From Akebia trifoliata (lineage: Eukaryota; Streptophyta; Magnoliopsida; Ranunculales; Lardizabalaceae), in NCBI GenBank assembly GCA_017979445.1, contig CM030717.1, positions 28,275,132 through 28,339,131 on the forward strand: a stretch of 64,000 nt of DNA, read 5' to 3'. Shown piece by piece: positions 1 through 11,172 of this stretch; the first letter of the stretch is position 1, and the number at the start of each line of letters is the position of its first letter. The translations under genes and the position numbers were made by a program. The notes under the pieces were generated by a model that worked only from the letters and a program-made list of their open reading frames with translations, did no database searches and was not told the origin of the DNA.

Positions 1-154
1 CCCTAAAGGAACACGAGGGGATAATGAATTGACTCAGAAATTTCAAAAGACTTGTTCGTGTGATCATATGAGGGTATGCTAGGTACAAGCTTGGGTGTTG
101 TTCAACATGGAATGGATACTCGTCTATAACAATGGAATCAAAGAAGATGTTATA

Positions 155-897
155 AAAATGTATCAGTGCTATCCTCACTACATCTTAAGTTTCAAATCAT
201 ATATTATCAGTCGATATGGGGTACCTTTTGAATTGATCTCTGATAATGGGTCGTACTTCAAAGCATAAATCATTACTCTGTGTTCAAAGTTGAAGATCCG
301 GAATCACAAATCATCCTCCTACCGTCCTCAGATCAATGAAACGGTTGAAGCAGTTAGTAAGAGTATCAAGACTATCATCAGGAAAATGAGTTAATAACAT
401 CGAGATTGGTCAGAAAAATTATCATTCACGCTGTGGACATATCGAACTCTAATTCGATCCTCTACTGGAGCTACTCCTTACTCCTTAGTGTATGGCATGA
501 AAGTAGTCTTGCCAGTTGAAATGAAAATTTCGTCTCTCAGGGTCTTGTTGAAAAATCATTTGTTAGAAACAGATTGGGTTCGTCAACAGTATGAAGAAAT
601 AAACTTGATCGAAGAAAATGATTTAAAGCCCTATATCACGTGCAAGCTTATCAAAGAAGAGTTGCCCGTGCATTTGATAAAAAGATCAAGGTTCGTCATT
701 TACAAGTCGGGGATTTAGTACTCAAAGAGAATCGGGCACCTATCTTTGACCCTAGAGGGAAGTTCAAACCAAATTGGGGAGGTCCGTACATCATCAAGGA
801 GATACTACCAGGAAAAGCTGTCAGGCTTCAAGATCATGATGGAATCGAGTTACCAGAACCAACCAACCTTGACCAAATCAAACGGTACTACATTTAA
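155..897 (+). pseudogene. Tat integrase, C-terminal part, degenerate
   Basis: Translation matches the integrases at 19521 (minus) and 59381 (plus). It begins near the second catalytic Asp (SDNGSYF) and runs through the region of the catalytic Glu (NETVEAVSK), WSEKLSFTLWTYRT and STGATPYSLVYGM to the C-terminal domain ending in NLDQIKRYYI and a TAA at 895-897. The zinc-binding N-terminus and first catalytic Asp are missing or unrecognisable. There are in-frame stops near 268 and 392, and a frameshift near 625-640 separates the two open pieces 488-718 and 640-897. It cannot encode a working integrase. Confidence 0.9.
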
Positions 898-2325
898 GGA
901 GGCCATTTTTGGCCGAATCAATTTTCCTATTACCTAATTCTTTATCTCCTTTCTCAACCCCTTTGCAGCCTGTTCAAAAAGAGAAAAATTGTGCCTTTTA
1001 TTTCTTAGCCTGATCACCTAACCTAAGGGAGGGAAAAATCCGAACTACGTTTTGGTCTGATCCCAAAAATTTGGGGTACGTAGGCAACCTGAGAAGTTAC
1101 ACTTCAGGCCCGACCACACAAAATAAAAAATAGATTCCCCGATAAAGAAAAAATCTAAAAAGAAAAAATTCAAAAGAATGGGGAAGAGAGTTCAAGAAAA
1201 AGTTTAAATGAAATGCCACACAAGGGACATTTGGGTTTTGAGCCTCAAAATTCCTTTCATTTTATGCCTAGTCTCAAGCCTACCTATAAAAGTCCTCCTA
1301 AGTACCGTGTGAAAAAGTCAAGGAGGGTAGTAGAACATGATCAGACAGTGATTCTAGAAGGTCAGAGGAAAAGAAAAAAGATAAAAAAAAAATGATGAAG
1401 CCTGCTAAGTTGAAAACCCGAAAAGGGCGACTTAGGCAAAAATTAAGGCAAGCTCGCAAGGTTGAAAATCTGAAAGGACAACTTTGGCAACAAGTAGAGC
1501 AAAGAAAAAAAAAAGAGCTCGCTAGATCGAAAACCTAAAAAGGCGATCTAGGCAAAAGTTAGAGCAAGCTCGTTAGATTGAAAATCTGAAAAGGTTATCT
1601 AGGCAAAAGTTAGAGCAACAAAGAAAAACAGAAGAAAATCCCAAATTGAGAGCAGTTCGAGCTGAAACATCAGAACTCCTAATAATCAAGTTCAATACTC
1701 AGCTTAAACCTGGCATAGATTCAGAAGTCACAAGTATCTTGTCTACGATCGATCTGAAAATTCTTACTTCCCCAAGTGAACCAATGGAGAGAATGGTGAA
1801 TTCTATGATGAGTCTCAAAAGGAAATATTTTGTTCTCTTGAGCCTGACTCAAAATCTTTAATAAAATTAAAAGTTGGATCTTTATTGCGCTTGTGGTAAT
1901 CAAATATTTCAAACCTTCATACAAGGGGCATTTTTTCTTTCTCCTCTAGATATGTAATTTCCCCCCTTTATACTAGGGGCATTTTTTAATGATATGTTCA
2001 ATTATTTTCAATGCCATGTTTATTGTCAAACTAGGGACATTTTGTTTTTGAGCAATGTTAATCCTAAAATGAGAACTCCAAACCTAAGGTTACCCTCTTG
2101 ATAGCAATTTTTCAAAAAACTCTTAAGGTTCAAACTCAGGTTTTAAATTTACAAAACTTTTTTGATAAAACCTTGAGGTTCAAACAAATGCATTCTGAAT
2201 CTCACATAGGAGATAGGATATCCATTCTGTCCCAAATCTATTCATGCCCAGATTCAACCACTCTTCTCCAGACTCATTTTCAATCGTTTATCTCCCAGAT
2301 TTATCTCTTTGTTCTCAGTTTTACT
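898..2325 (+). other. 3' UTR of element 1, upstream of the tandem array
   Basis: Non-coding stretch between the pol stop and the tandem array. It is collinear with 60471-62005 of the plus-strand element and with the minus-strand copy at about 17010-19520. A conserved block near 1040-1120 includes ttggggtacgtaggcaacct. Three short 'ggggcattttt'-like motifs follow at about 1925-2045. The short open frames here are not conserved between copies, so I do not call them genes. Confidence 0.75.
1404..1604 (+). repeat. four-unit hairpin cassette in the 3' UTR (element 1)
   Basis: Four related units of about 33 bases lie at 1404-1437, 1456-1488, 1521-1553 and 1572-1604. Each reads stem arm, AAAA, a short inner stem around GAAA, then the opposite arm. 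Arms are CTAAGTTG/CGACTTAG, CAAGGTTG/CAACTTTG, CTAGATCG/CGATCTAG and a decayed fourth. Arm sequences differ between units yet stay complementary. The cassette recurs at 17720-17920 (minus) and 60995-61197 (plus). An RNA structure is inferred; no folding was run. Confidence 0.75.
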
Positions 2326-3757
2326 CAGTCAGTCTCCGCCAAGGGTTATCTTGGATTTTGCTCAGTTTCCGCCAAGGGTAATCTTAGATTTTGCTCAGTT
2401 TCTGCCAAGGGTTATCTTGGATTTTGCTCAGTTTCCGCCAAGGGTTATCTTGAATTTTGCTCAGTTGCCGCCAAGGGTTATCTTGGATTTTGCTCAGTCT
2501 CCGCCAAGGGTTATCTTGGATTTTGCTCAGTTGCCGCCAAGGGTTATCTTGGATTTTGCTCAGTTTCCGCCAAGGGTTATCTTGGATTTTGCTCATTGCC
2601 GCCAAGGGTTATCTTGGATTTTGCTCAGTCTCCGCCAAGGGTTATCTTGGATTTTGCTCAGATGCCGCCAAGGGTTATCTTGGATTTTGCTCAGTTCCGC
2701 CAAGGGTTATCTTGGATTTTGCTCAGTTGCCGCCAAGGGTTATCTTGGATTTTGTTCAGTCTCCGCCAAGGGTTATCTTGGATTTTGCTCAGTCTCCGCC
2801 AAGGGTCATCTTGGATTTTGCTCAGTCTCCGTCAAGGGTTATCTTCGATTTTGCTCAGTCTCCGCCAAGGGTTATCTTGGATTTTGCTCAGTTGCCGCCA
2901 AGGGTTATCTTGGATTTTGCTCAGTCTCCGCCAAGGGTTATCTTGGATTTTGCTCAGATACCGCCAAGGGTTTTCTTGGAACTATGCTCAGATGCCGCCG
3001 AGGGTTTTCTCGGAACTATGCTCAGATGCCGCCAAGGGTTTTCTTGGAATTATGCAGTTTCAGGCAGATACCGCAAGGTTTTCTTGGAATTATGCTCAGA
3101 TGCCGCCGAGGGTTTTCTGGGAACTATGCTCAGATGCCGCCAAGGGTTTTCTTTGAATTATGCTCAGATGCCGCCGAGGGTTTTCTCGGAACTATGCTCA
3201 GATGCCGCCAAGGGTTTTCTTGAAATTATGCTCAGATCCGCCAAGGGTTTTCTTGGAATTATGCTCAGATGCCGTCGAGGGTTTTCTCGGAACTATGCTC
3301 AGATGCCGCCAAAGTTTTCTTGGAATTATGCTCAGATGCCGCCGAGGGTTTTCTCGGAACTATGCTCAGATGCCGCAAGGGTTTTCTTGGAATTATGCTC
3401 AGATGCCGCCTAGGGTTTTCTCGGAACTATGCTCAGATGCCGCCAAGGGGTTCTTGGAATTATGCTCAGATACCGCCAAGGGTTTTCTTGGAATTATGCT
3501 CAGATCTCGAACTATGCTCAGATCCGCCAAGGGTTTTCTTGGAATTATGCTCAGATGCCGCCGAGAGTTTTCTCGGAATTATGCTCAGATGCCGCCAAGG
3601 GTTTTCTTGGAACTATGCTCAGATGCCGCCAAGGGTTTTCTTGGAATTATGCTCAGATGCCGCCGAGGGTTTTCTCGGAACTATGCTCAGTTACCGCCGA
3701 GGGTTTTCTCGGAATTATGCTCAGATGCCGCCAAGGGTTTTCTTGGAATTATGCTCA
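2326..3757 (+). repeat. 33/34-bp tandem array in 3' UTR (element 1)
   Basis: Two unit types stand head to tail. From 2326 to about 2957 there are about 19 units of 33 bp of the form TCTCCGCCAAGGGTTATCTT + GGATTTTGCTCAG. From about 2958 to 3757 there are about 24 units of 34 bp of the form ATGCCGCCGAGGGTTTTCTC + GGAACTATGCTCAG. Every unit holds a short inverted repeat, CCAAG/CTTGG or CCGAG/CTCGG, around a 6-base loop. The 33-bp units are free of stop codons in all three sense frames, which gives long open frames I regard as incidental. Tandem arrays in the hypervariable 3' UTR are known for Tat/Ogre elements. Confidence 0.93.
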
Positions 3758-4102
3758 GTTTATATTTACTTCATGCTCAGATTTGACTCATTTCCAACTC
3801 AAACTCTTTGAAATCTATCTCAGATTTTGAGCCCACACACTTGCACAGTTGTTATATCAGTCAAGGAGAATTTTTTTAAAATTCAAGGATCTGACACTGC
3901 CAGTGAGAGCTCGCGCTCAAGGACCTGACATTTTTTTAGTTCGAGGTGAGTTTTATGCTCAATGATCCGAATACCCCGACGAATTGTTAAATCAGGCTGC
4001 AAAATGAACTGTCACTAGCTTTGGCATTCGGATATCGCACTAATCTACCAAGATAGATTTGCTATCTAGTTTGCTTCAACCCTCTGCCAAAGAGGGGCAT
4101 CT
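3758..4102 (+). other. end of 3' UTR with polypurine tract (element 1)
   Basis: Conserved tail between array and LTR. It contains loosely repeated segments around 'ctcaaggacctgaca' and, before the LTR, a small hairpin AGATAG/CTATCT near 4050. The purine run AAAGAGGGG at 4090-4098, four bases before the LTR, is the likely plus-strand primer. The same run sits before the other two 3' LTRs (63372-63380 plus; 15926-15934 on the minus strand, with one change). Confidence 0.75.
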
Positions 4103-4894
4103 GTAGACACCCCATTTTTGCATCCGCCTGATTAATCAAGTCGTCAACCCAATCGCAAAGGTTCCCAATGATGGATGTCTATTCCAATGCTTTATTTTGT
4201 TACCAGATATGTTTCAGAAATCCGGATGAGGTATCTCGAACTGACAAAACTTAGAAACCACGCTACGCTAGGAAAATACGACCCTAGAAACATAGAAATC
4301 ATCATCTTGCAAATAAAAAAGAAGCTTCACGATAAAAATCACTAAATTACCAAAATACCCCTAACATCAAAACAACTCTAGAGCCTGCATTACGCTTAGG
4401 AAAACCCACTCAAACACATAAAACAATAAATCGAAACCAAGTAAACCACTTCGCCAATTTTCACAAAATTTGACAAAATTACGAAAATACCCCTCATAAA
4501 GTTCACGATCATTTCATACAAAAAACTTTATAAATGACAAAAACCAACATTCCCATTGAATTCCTTATGAAAAACTGATTCCAAAACATCTTGGAACATT
4601 GAAAAATGACTTAAAACGTAAAAAATCCTCTCCGAGGGCAAAACGGTAATTTCACAATTTTCATAATTAAAAAATTTAAAATTAATAAATAAAACATTAA
4701 ATAATTAAAGTGAAACATTAATGAAATTAATTTAAAAAGTTGAACCTAAAAAATCGATTAATTGGACTCTCAGGCAAAATTGTTGAGGGTTCGTGGGATA
4801 TTTCTTTAAGGACCCCTCCATTTGGGGGTCCAAAGAATTAAAGATATAATAGAAAGGGGTTCTCCAAAAATTTAAAATCAATCAAGCAAGACTA

Positions 4895-5210
4895 AAGTCA
4901 AGATATTAAAGTCAATCAAATAAGACCAAAGTCAAAATAAAAGTAAATCAAGCAAGACTGAAGTCAAGGTCAATCAAGTGAGACTGAAGTCAAAAGTAAA
5001 GTCAATCAAGCAAGACTGAAGTCAAAATTAAAGTCAATCTCTATAAGACTAAAGTCAAAACCCTAAATTAAAACCCTAATCTAAACTAATCAAGTCAATC
5101 TCATAAGACTAAGGTCAAAACCCTAAATCCAAACCCTAATCTAAAACTAATCAAGTCAATCTCATAAGACTAAAGTCAAAACCCTAAAACCCTAAAGACT
5201 AAGTCAAAAT
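4895..5210 (-). promoter_or_regulatory. dense W-box-like array in U3
   Basis: Fifteen copies of the WRKY-type core TTGACT or TTGACC, read on the minus strand, lie in about 315 bases, all in the same orientation, within short tandem repeats of the form AGTCAATCAAGCAAGACTGA. They stop shortly upstream of the TATA box. AAACCCTAA (telo-box-like) motifs are interspersed from about 5055. WRKY binding is inferred from the motif alone. Confidence 0.5.
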
Positions 5211-5252
5211 CCAATTGAAACCCTAATCAAACCCTAATGCTTCTAAAAACTT

Positions 5253-5260
5253 TATAAATA
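5253..5260 (+). promoter_or_regulatory. TATA box of LTR (element 1)
   Basis: TATAAATA in the context ctttataaataggagcctcc. It sits about 1150 bases into the LTR, downstream of the U3 repeats. The equivalent motif is intact in the solo LTR at 27357 and at 46582, and mutated in both LTRs of the minus-strand element. Confidence 0.7.
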
Positions 5261-5855
5261 GGAGCCTCCACACCCTATTTTCGTATCAAAGAAAAAATCC
5301 TAGGAAAAGTAGGTAAAAAGCCTCCATAAGCTTCCCAAAACCCTAATTTTGGAGCCCCAACTCCTTCCCTAACACCCCTACTCCGATTTTTAGCCTAAAA
5401 AACACCCAAAAACCTCTTAAAAACATCCTAAAAATCCACAACAAATTTGAAGCACTCAGATCCAAGAGGAGATACCTTACCTCGGAGATCAGGAATCAGA
5501 TCCGAAGATAGAACGAAGTAAGGAATACGGTACAAGGAGCCATTCTAACCAGATCTGAGGGAATAACACTTTTGCAGATCAAAGGTAAATTTTTTTTTTT
5601 TTTAATCTAGGTTTATCATTAGCAATGTAGATCTATTTGGGATAAGTAGAGACCGGCATTGGCCGGGCGGGGTTGGTGCCTAACACCTTCCAACCCCGTA
5701 ACATGATCCCCGGATTCAGATTTCTATAGTAGATTAGTTCTTTTTATCCATTGTAGGGTCAATTTGGTTCCTAGACCGTAATAACTAGGTGGCGACTCCC
5801 AAACCTCAAGGGTCAAAAGCGGATCCGCGCACCCCGCGGATCGAGGGCGCTTTCA

Positions 5856-7340
5856 CCCACATACAACACGACAATGTAAAATGTTGACATCACCCCTTGA
5901 GTGTGATTCTAACATTTTACCATTTCATCATTTTTTTCTCATTTTTTTGGTATTTGCACTTTTTTATTTTTTGAATAAATTTTATTTTCTCGATGTTTGT
6001 CAACCTAATCCTATTTCATTCAATAGCAAATCATTTTTCAACTTTAACATTCATTTTCATCATTTATATTGAAAAATTACAAAAATTTGATCAAAGTGAC
6101 ATCTCGAAAGTGCGTGAAAGTCAAACTATCGAAAACAGTTTTGTAAGTAGCTGATGGTGGCAAAAACCTGATTTTGACAGTGGCATTGCCAAATTAGCCT
6201 GAGGCAAGTGGAGGTGGCATTACCAGTGATGTCTCCAATACTGAATAGTTGCATGAAAATTGAATTTTTCTTCTAATTTTTGAGTCTTTCATTGATTCTT
6301 CGACACACCATCCCACCCATGTAAAAATTATTTAAAACAAAATTAAAAACATCAAATACATATAGTATCCATGAATTTGAAATAATGGAAAAAAGATCTA
6401 CATTTTGAAACATCACAATTTTGATAAAAGTCTTAGATGCAAGTTTTACAATCTACGATTATCAATAGGAATTGAAAGTCCCCTATCAAAGTTTGTGATT
6501 GTCGGAAACGATGAGCTAGCACAAAAGTCGAGGATTGACAATGTGAAACTAAAGGTTGGGTGAACTTGGGTGTGAAACAAACGGATTGGTTGCGAAGCTC
6601 TCGATGACGATGTTCTCTTTCTTCTACGATGAAGAATTACTATTCATCTAAACAGATGAAATCCTAAGTGAAATGTATCAAAACCCACTCGTTGATTTTT
6701 TATGTGAGACATAGAAGAAGAATGGAAAATGATGATAAAAATGGTAGAAACGTAGAGCTCGTCAAATTCGATAACTTTTCTTCTTCGTTAATAATCAACT
6801 CAAACTTGTTCACGATGTATCTTGATGAGAAAGGGTTGAAACCTTTGGGTTGAGAATCAATTGGATTTTTATGCGTTAAAGAGAAGATAATGAGTTAAAA
6901 AAAGTTAACTTCCTTTATAAAAATGGCATGAGGGCATCTTTGGTATTCTTTTCCTTTGTTTCGATGGTTGACATAATTTTGACTTTTCAAACTTGAAAAT
7001 CGATGAATAAATATTTCATTATTTATAATTTTTTATTGTAGGTTTAATGGTACAATTGAATTTTACTAATTCTCGTTCTAACAAAAATTTACCATTTTAA
7101 GTCTCATCCGACATGAAAATCGAAGGTTTGTAACTTTTCTATTCGAACTCGAATTTAAGCGTACTTACAGGCAAAAATATGTTTTTTGACCATTTTGATC
7201 CAATGAAAAAGTTAAATTTTGTTAAAAATGAATAAAATAAAATCTGAGAATTCTTACCCTAAGTTTAATTTTTAGAATTTTCTCAAAATTTTACTATTTA
7301 GAATTCCTTGAGATACGAATTAAAAACTTGAGGTATTATA
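5856..7340 (-). mobile_element. remnant of the 3.2-kb solo-LTR-like family (copy C)
   Basis: Aligns by eye with about 41943-43775 of copy B in the same orientation, for example the block atgtaaaat-gttgacatcacccctt and the block near 6460-6620. The end has decayed from GGGGTATTACA to GAGGTATTATA at 7340. The left part is cut off by Tat element 1, which inserted here; the rest would lie beyond the window. A TATA-like motif reads on the minus strand near 6920. No coding capacity is seen. Confidence 0.75.
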
Positions 7341-7924
7341 TTTCACGTAGTGAAAATCGTCATTTTATGTAAAAAAAAAATTATCATTTTATGTATAAGT
7401 TCGTAATTTCATTTTTCTAAGAATCGAAGATCTTTAGGTTTAGTCGATTTGCACGACTGTTGACGAAAGATTTTTTTTTTTGTGTTAGAGTCATATTTTC
7501 TAACGAAACAAGGTTTCTAACCGTGGATTGAATGTTAAGGGTATTTTGGTCATTTTACAAATTTGTGTGTACTTTGACGAGGGGCTTCTTTTTATCCCAA
7601 TGTGATTATTTATAAGTCTTAGGGTCTCATTTTTCTAGTGTTACGAGATCTCTAAGTTATCAAAATGCGTGACGAACCTAAGTATATGTACTTGTTAATT
7701 CGAATGTAGAGTGTGGCGATCTTAAACGTGCATAATTTTTATATCGAACATGTCGAAAAAAATAGAAAAAATGATTCAAGAAGACGAAGAAATGATTGAA
7801 AAAAATTGGGAGAGGGACTTTCACAAGCTTTTAACTTATTCGCATATTCTACGTTCGTCACTAGGAATCCACAACAATCGGGTAATAGATTATCAGATCA
7901 GACATATGCAAAATGGGGTGTTTA
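7341..7924 (-). mobile_element. old diverged Tat-like LTR fragment
   Basis: Ends in AAAATGGGGTGTTTACA, the mirror of the Tat LTR start TGTAGACACCCCATTTT. Upstream, the order of recognisable blocks (gggtattttggtcattt, ggggcttctttttat, aggaatccacaacaatcggg) follows the corresponding part of the minus-strand LTR at 15650-15921. Similarity is weak and indels are frequent, so this is much older than the other Tat LTRs. The U5 end is missing or unrecognisable. Confidence 0.55.
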
Positions 7925-10056
7925 CACACCCTAGAACTAGTTTTTTAACATAAATTCTAGATGTGTGTGTTCTAGCCTACGTTGGTTGGTATAGGAGATA
8001 GACTATTTTATTTTTCATCATGTTGATGGGTACAATAAGCCATGATCTTTTGAAAGGAGACGCACAAGACCATATTAAGTTCGAAGAAACATGTAATGCA
8101 CTTAAGGAAATTGTTACTCAGTTTGATAATGTTCATTAAGTAATTGATGAGAGATTGGAGGTGGATTTAAAGCAAATTCAAGTCAAGTACAAAAAATAAA
8201 TGAAGGAACTTCGAAGGCAAAAACAAATTCTTGATAAGAGACTCAAATCATTTCGGAATGAAATTCAATCAATAGTCAATGTTGAATTAGAACAACCACT
8301 ACGGAGGGTTCATCAAGTTAAAGATGTTTTACAACTTTCTGCACGTCTGTATTCTCTACCTCAATTTACTGATGAAGGTATCTCTTCCCATCCCCAAGTA
8401 CTTTTTTTTTATACCAAAAATCCTCTCCAAACTCTCCATAGTCAAAATCAAAATTTCCCACCCCAACCCTCATTCCTCAACAAAACTCATTTGTTCCACT
8501 ACCTTCTAATCAAGTTGTTCATGGACTTCCCCAACATTAGATTTCTTTAAAACACCAAAATCAGCTTTAAAAAGACCACCAACTCCCATATGACCCTGTT
8601 TATTCACCAAAACCAGCCAACAATTATCGTCCCACTACTCAAATCTACCATTTGGGTAACAATTATCATGGGGAAGAGTTCAACGTTTTTCGAAAATACA
8701 ACAATGCAATAAAAGCAAAAAATTTAGTGCCACTACAATGACCTTCCTTATCGTGAAAACAAGTGGAAAAATGCTTTCAAACTTAATCGTACAAAGTCTT
8801 GTGACTCTTTATACTTTCAAATTGAGTTTTCCTTCAACCTCTTAGTTAATTACAACACAAGTTACTATCATTTTTATGTGGTTTATGGTTATGTTCCAAA
8901 AGGTCTCCTTAACTTAGCTCATGTAACAAATATTCAAGACACACATGCTACAATAGATGATTTGCTGATTTCTCTCAAATAAATTCATATTTTCCCTCTA
9001 GAAAAGATTTTGGAGAGTACTCAAAAATACAAATTCGATGCACATACTTCAAGGTGTTGGGTTGACTTTGATCTTGTTTGGATTGTCCTAACTAAAGACA
9101 AGATGCTTTTAAGAGGAAAATTTGCTTTCAAGAAGATTGAGCATTTAGAAGTACTAAAGAAGATCAATTTTAATACCTACCAACTCAAACTACTCGATAC
9201 TCTCTATATTTTTTATGTCTTTAATGTCAAGCATCTATTTCCATACTTTGGTGGTAATCCTTCTGACGATGTTGTTGCGAATTCGAAGGTGAATTCTCTT
9301 TAACCTAGGGAGGATGATTTAAATGGGCTTATCGACACTTATCCCAATGTCTATGATCGAGTTAAGAAATATTGAAAAAAAAAATCAACATTGATTGAGT
9401 TAACTCAGTTTGATCGAGTCAATTCGATCTAATCTTTGATCAGTCCACAAAATCTAGTCCAACTTCTCTTAGGATTATTTCTTTTATTAAGTTCTATTTT
9501 TTAAGTTTCTTAAGTAGTCCTAGTTAGTTTTTATTTTAATTTTAGAAAGTTTTTTTTCCTAATTAGCTTCTAATTTGTTTTATGTTTCTGTTCTTTTCTA
9601 AAATTTGATTTCATTCTTTAAGTTATAATTAAAAGTTTTTTAGATGTTCAAATTGAGTTTTAATATAATTGGAATGTTAGTAATATATTATAGATATATT
9701 ACAAAGTTACTTTTTAGTATTCTAAAAGGTTTCTAAGTTGTTTTGAATAAGTTATCTATACAAAGGACTCCAATAAACAAATTCTGTAGTTAGTTTTTTT
9801 TTTTAAATTGATTAATAAAATTAAAAGGATGATTTTTTTTCTCTTTTTTTATTTATTTTTATTATGAGCATAAGAATCCAATATTGATTCTTAATTTTAG
9901 TGTTTGCGATAGATTTTCATCAATCTTAGACGTAGATTGAAGTTTCTAGTCTGTTTTGCTCGACATAGAGATTCTTCATTACTCTTAGTTCTTAAGGTAT
10001 CACCTTAGAATAAGATTTTTAACATAAAATCTAGGTTTGTGTGTTCTGCCCTATAT
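7925..10056 (+). mobile_element. internally deleted old Ty3/gypsy relic
   Basis: A short 5' LTR stub (7925-7980) and the 3' LTR end (about 10000-10056) share ttttaacataaa-tctag-tgtgtgttct. A primer-site-like TGGTATAGGAGA at 7987-7998 resembles the common tRNA-Met site TGGTATCAGAGC. About 2 kb of interior keeps only scraps: a charged coiled-coil-like stretch at 8200-8360 of unknown identity, and integrase remains at 8848-9303. Its left LTR is truncated against the Tat-like LTR fragment. It is unrelated to the Tat elements at protein level. Confidence 0.6.
8848..9303 (+). pseudogene. gypsy integrase C-terminal remnant
   Basis: One frame with an internal stop near 8980 translates to a decayed integrase tail. 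FYVVYGYVPKGLLNL resembles the conserved PFxVVYGxxP segment after the catalytic core. KYKFDAHTSR, WIVLTKDKMLLR, KKINFNTYQLKL and YVFNVKHLFPYFG resemble the C-terminal domain of plant gypsy (chromovirus-like) integrases, where the last reads DVFNVKHLxPY. The catalytic core itself is not recognisable. Non-functional. Confidence 0.75.
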
Positions 10057-11028
10057 CATGAATGATGCATCGATTTGTGAGTCAATAGCTCGTACATGGT
10101 CATCTCTCTTGCTAATAAGATGATCATTCTATCAGTAGGGTTTCCTTAATTATTTGTCATGTTTTGATCAAATAATGGAGTACCTTGGATTATACGCATA
10201 TAAGTCGATTATCTCAATCTCGGGATCTAACGGCATAATGTCATCTCTAAGACTACGTCTATCGAGTATACACCAATGCACACAAAGACAGGATCCCAAC
10301 AACATAGTTGACTTGTTATAAGTGCTTAAAACTAGACAACTCCTGAATATTTAAAAATAGTGAATCGAGCCTTCCAACTCGGTTCTTTGGAACCAAAACT
10401 GGGCAGTCAAATCCCTAGATAAGATATGGCTCAGAATGCATAACAAGGTCACTCTTAAATCACATCTAGTCTAGAATAAATGTAGTTTATCCCCCTAGTA
10501 CAACAGGGTACAACGAGGCAAGATCGTTCTTAAACACCTATTAAAGTCAAGAACAACAATTAGGGCTACTTGAAATGGGCTTCTCCTATTGTGCTCAGAG
10601 GCATATGGTTCAAGTCTACTAAATTTTAGTTAAATTACTGGATTGATTTGGGTAATCCAATTTTAACCAAAAGGACAAAGAATCGATGATGAAATCTGAT
10701 CCTTATCTTATGTGGTGTCTGTCCCGTAGGGATGACATTTTCTATTTGTGCAACCAATGTGTGAAAACAAGTAATCGTCTAAGGCAGCCAGTAACCCACT
10801 TCTAATAGATTCGTAGGATTAGAAAACTTTCCTCATGTTCAAAATAAGGGATGACCCAGTTGAATCGACTTGGGCCACTGACACCAATTTCGGTGTACTA
10901 ACCTAAGGGGCCAATACAATTACGTCATATTGTCATTTTTCCTTAAAAAACACATAGAATGGCCTTGATAGTCATTTATACCTTAATGAGTTTTACCAAT
11001 CTAAATGATTAAGGGTTAAGAATGTAAA
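10057..11028. other. mostly unrecognised, with a Tat-leader-like fragment
   Basis: No open frame of note. Within 10390-10560 the sequence follows the Tat leader at 28790-28950, including ctagaataaatgtagtttatccccctagtac beside the leader hairpin described at 28881. It reads in the same direction as the minus-strand element. The rest (10057-10390 and 10560-11028) I cannot assign. Confidence 0.45.
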
Positions 11029-11172
11029 TGTAACATCCCAAACCCATAATAGTATGATATTATCTACTTTGAGCCGAGGCCCCCACAACTTTAAAGTGTG
11101 TCATACCATAGAGGGTCTAGTTTGTCCTTATAGCTCAGGTTCTAAATGTTCTCATGCCCTATGTCGGACTAA

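Larger units (their letters stand above)
1..5855 (+). mobile_element. Tat-lineage Ty3/gypsy element, 3' part (element 1)
   Basis: The window opens inside this element. What remains, in order, is a degenerate integrase, a 3' UTR of about 3.2 kb with a hairpin cassette and a tandem array, a purine tract and the 3' LTR. The same order and homologous sequence occur in the two other Tat elements here (14351-32845 minus, 45452-64000 plus). The first 150 bases or so do not align by eye with the other copies and may be rearranged. The element lies in an older LTR-like repeat that resumes at 5856. Its 5' end and target duplication are outside the window. Confidence 0.9.
4103..5855 (+). mobile_element. 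3' LTR of element 1 (subfamily A)
   Basis: Begins TGTAGACACCCC and ends GGGCGCTTTCA, with TG...CA termini. Length is 1753 bp. The boundaries agree with those set independently by target duplications at the two nested solo LTRs (26242, 54064). U3 carries tandem AGTCAA-rich repeats and AAACCCTAA motifs, a TATA box follows at 5253, and the last 200 bases (from about 5650) are the most conserved part among copies. Confidence 0.93.

Noticed and set aside
2098..3830. Long overlapping open frames (up to 352 codons) across the tandem array of element 1
   Set aside because: The 33-bp unit has no stop in any sense frame and the 34-bp unit cycles frames, so open frames arise automatically. The reading is not conserved between elements and the frames overlap each other.
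5055..5235. Interstitial telomere repeat
   Set aside because: AAACCCTAA motifs are spaced and embedded in U3 repeats, not a head-to-tail TTTAGGG array.
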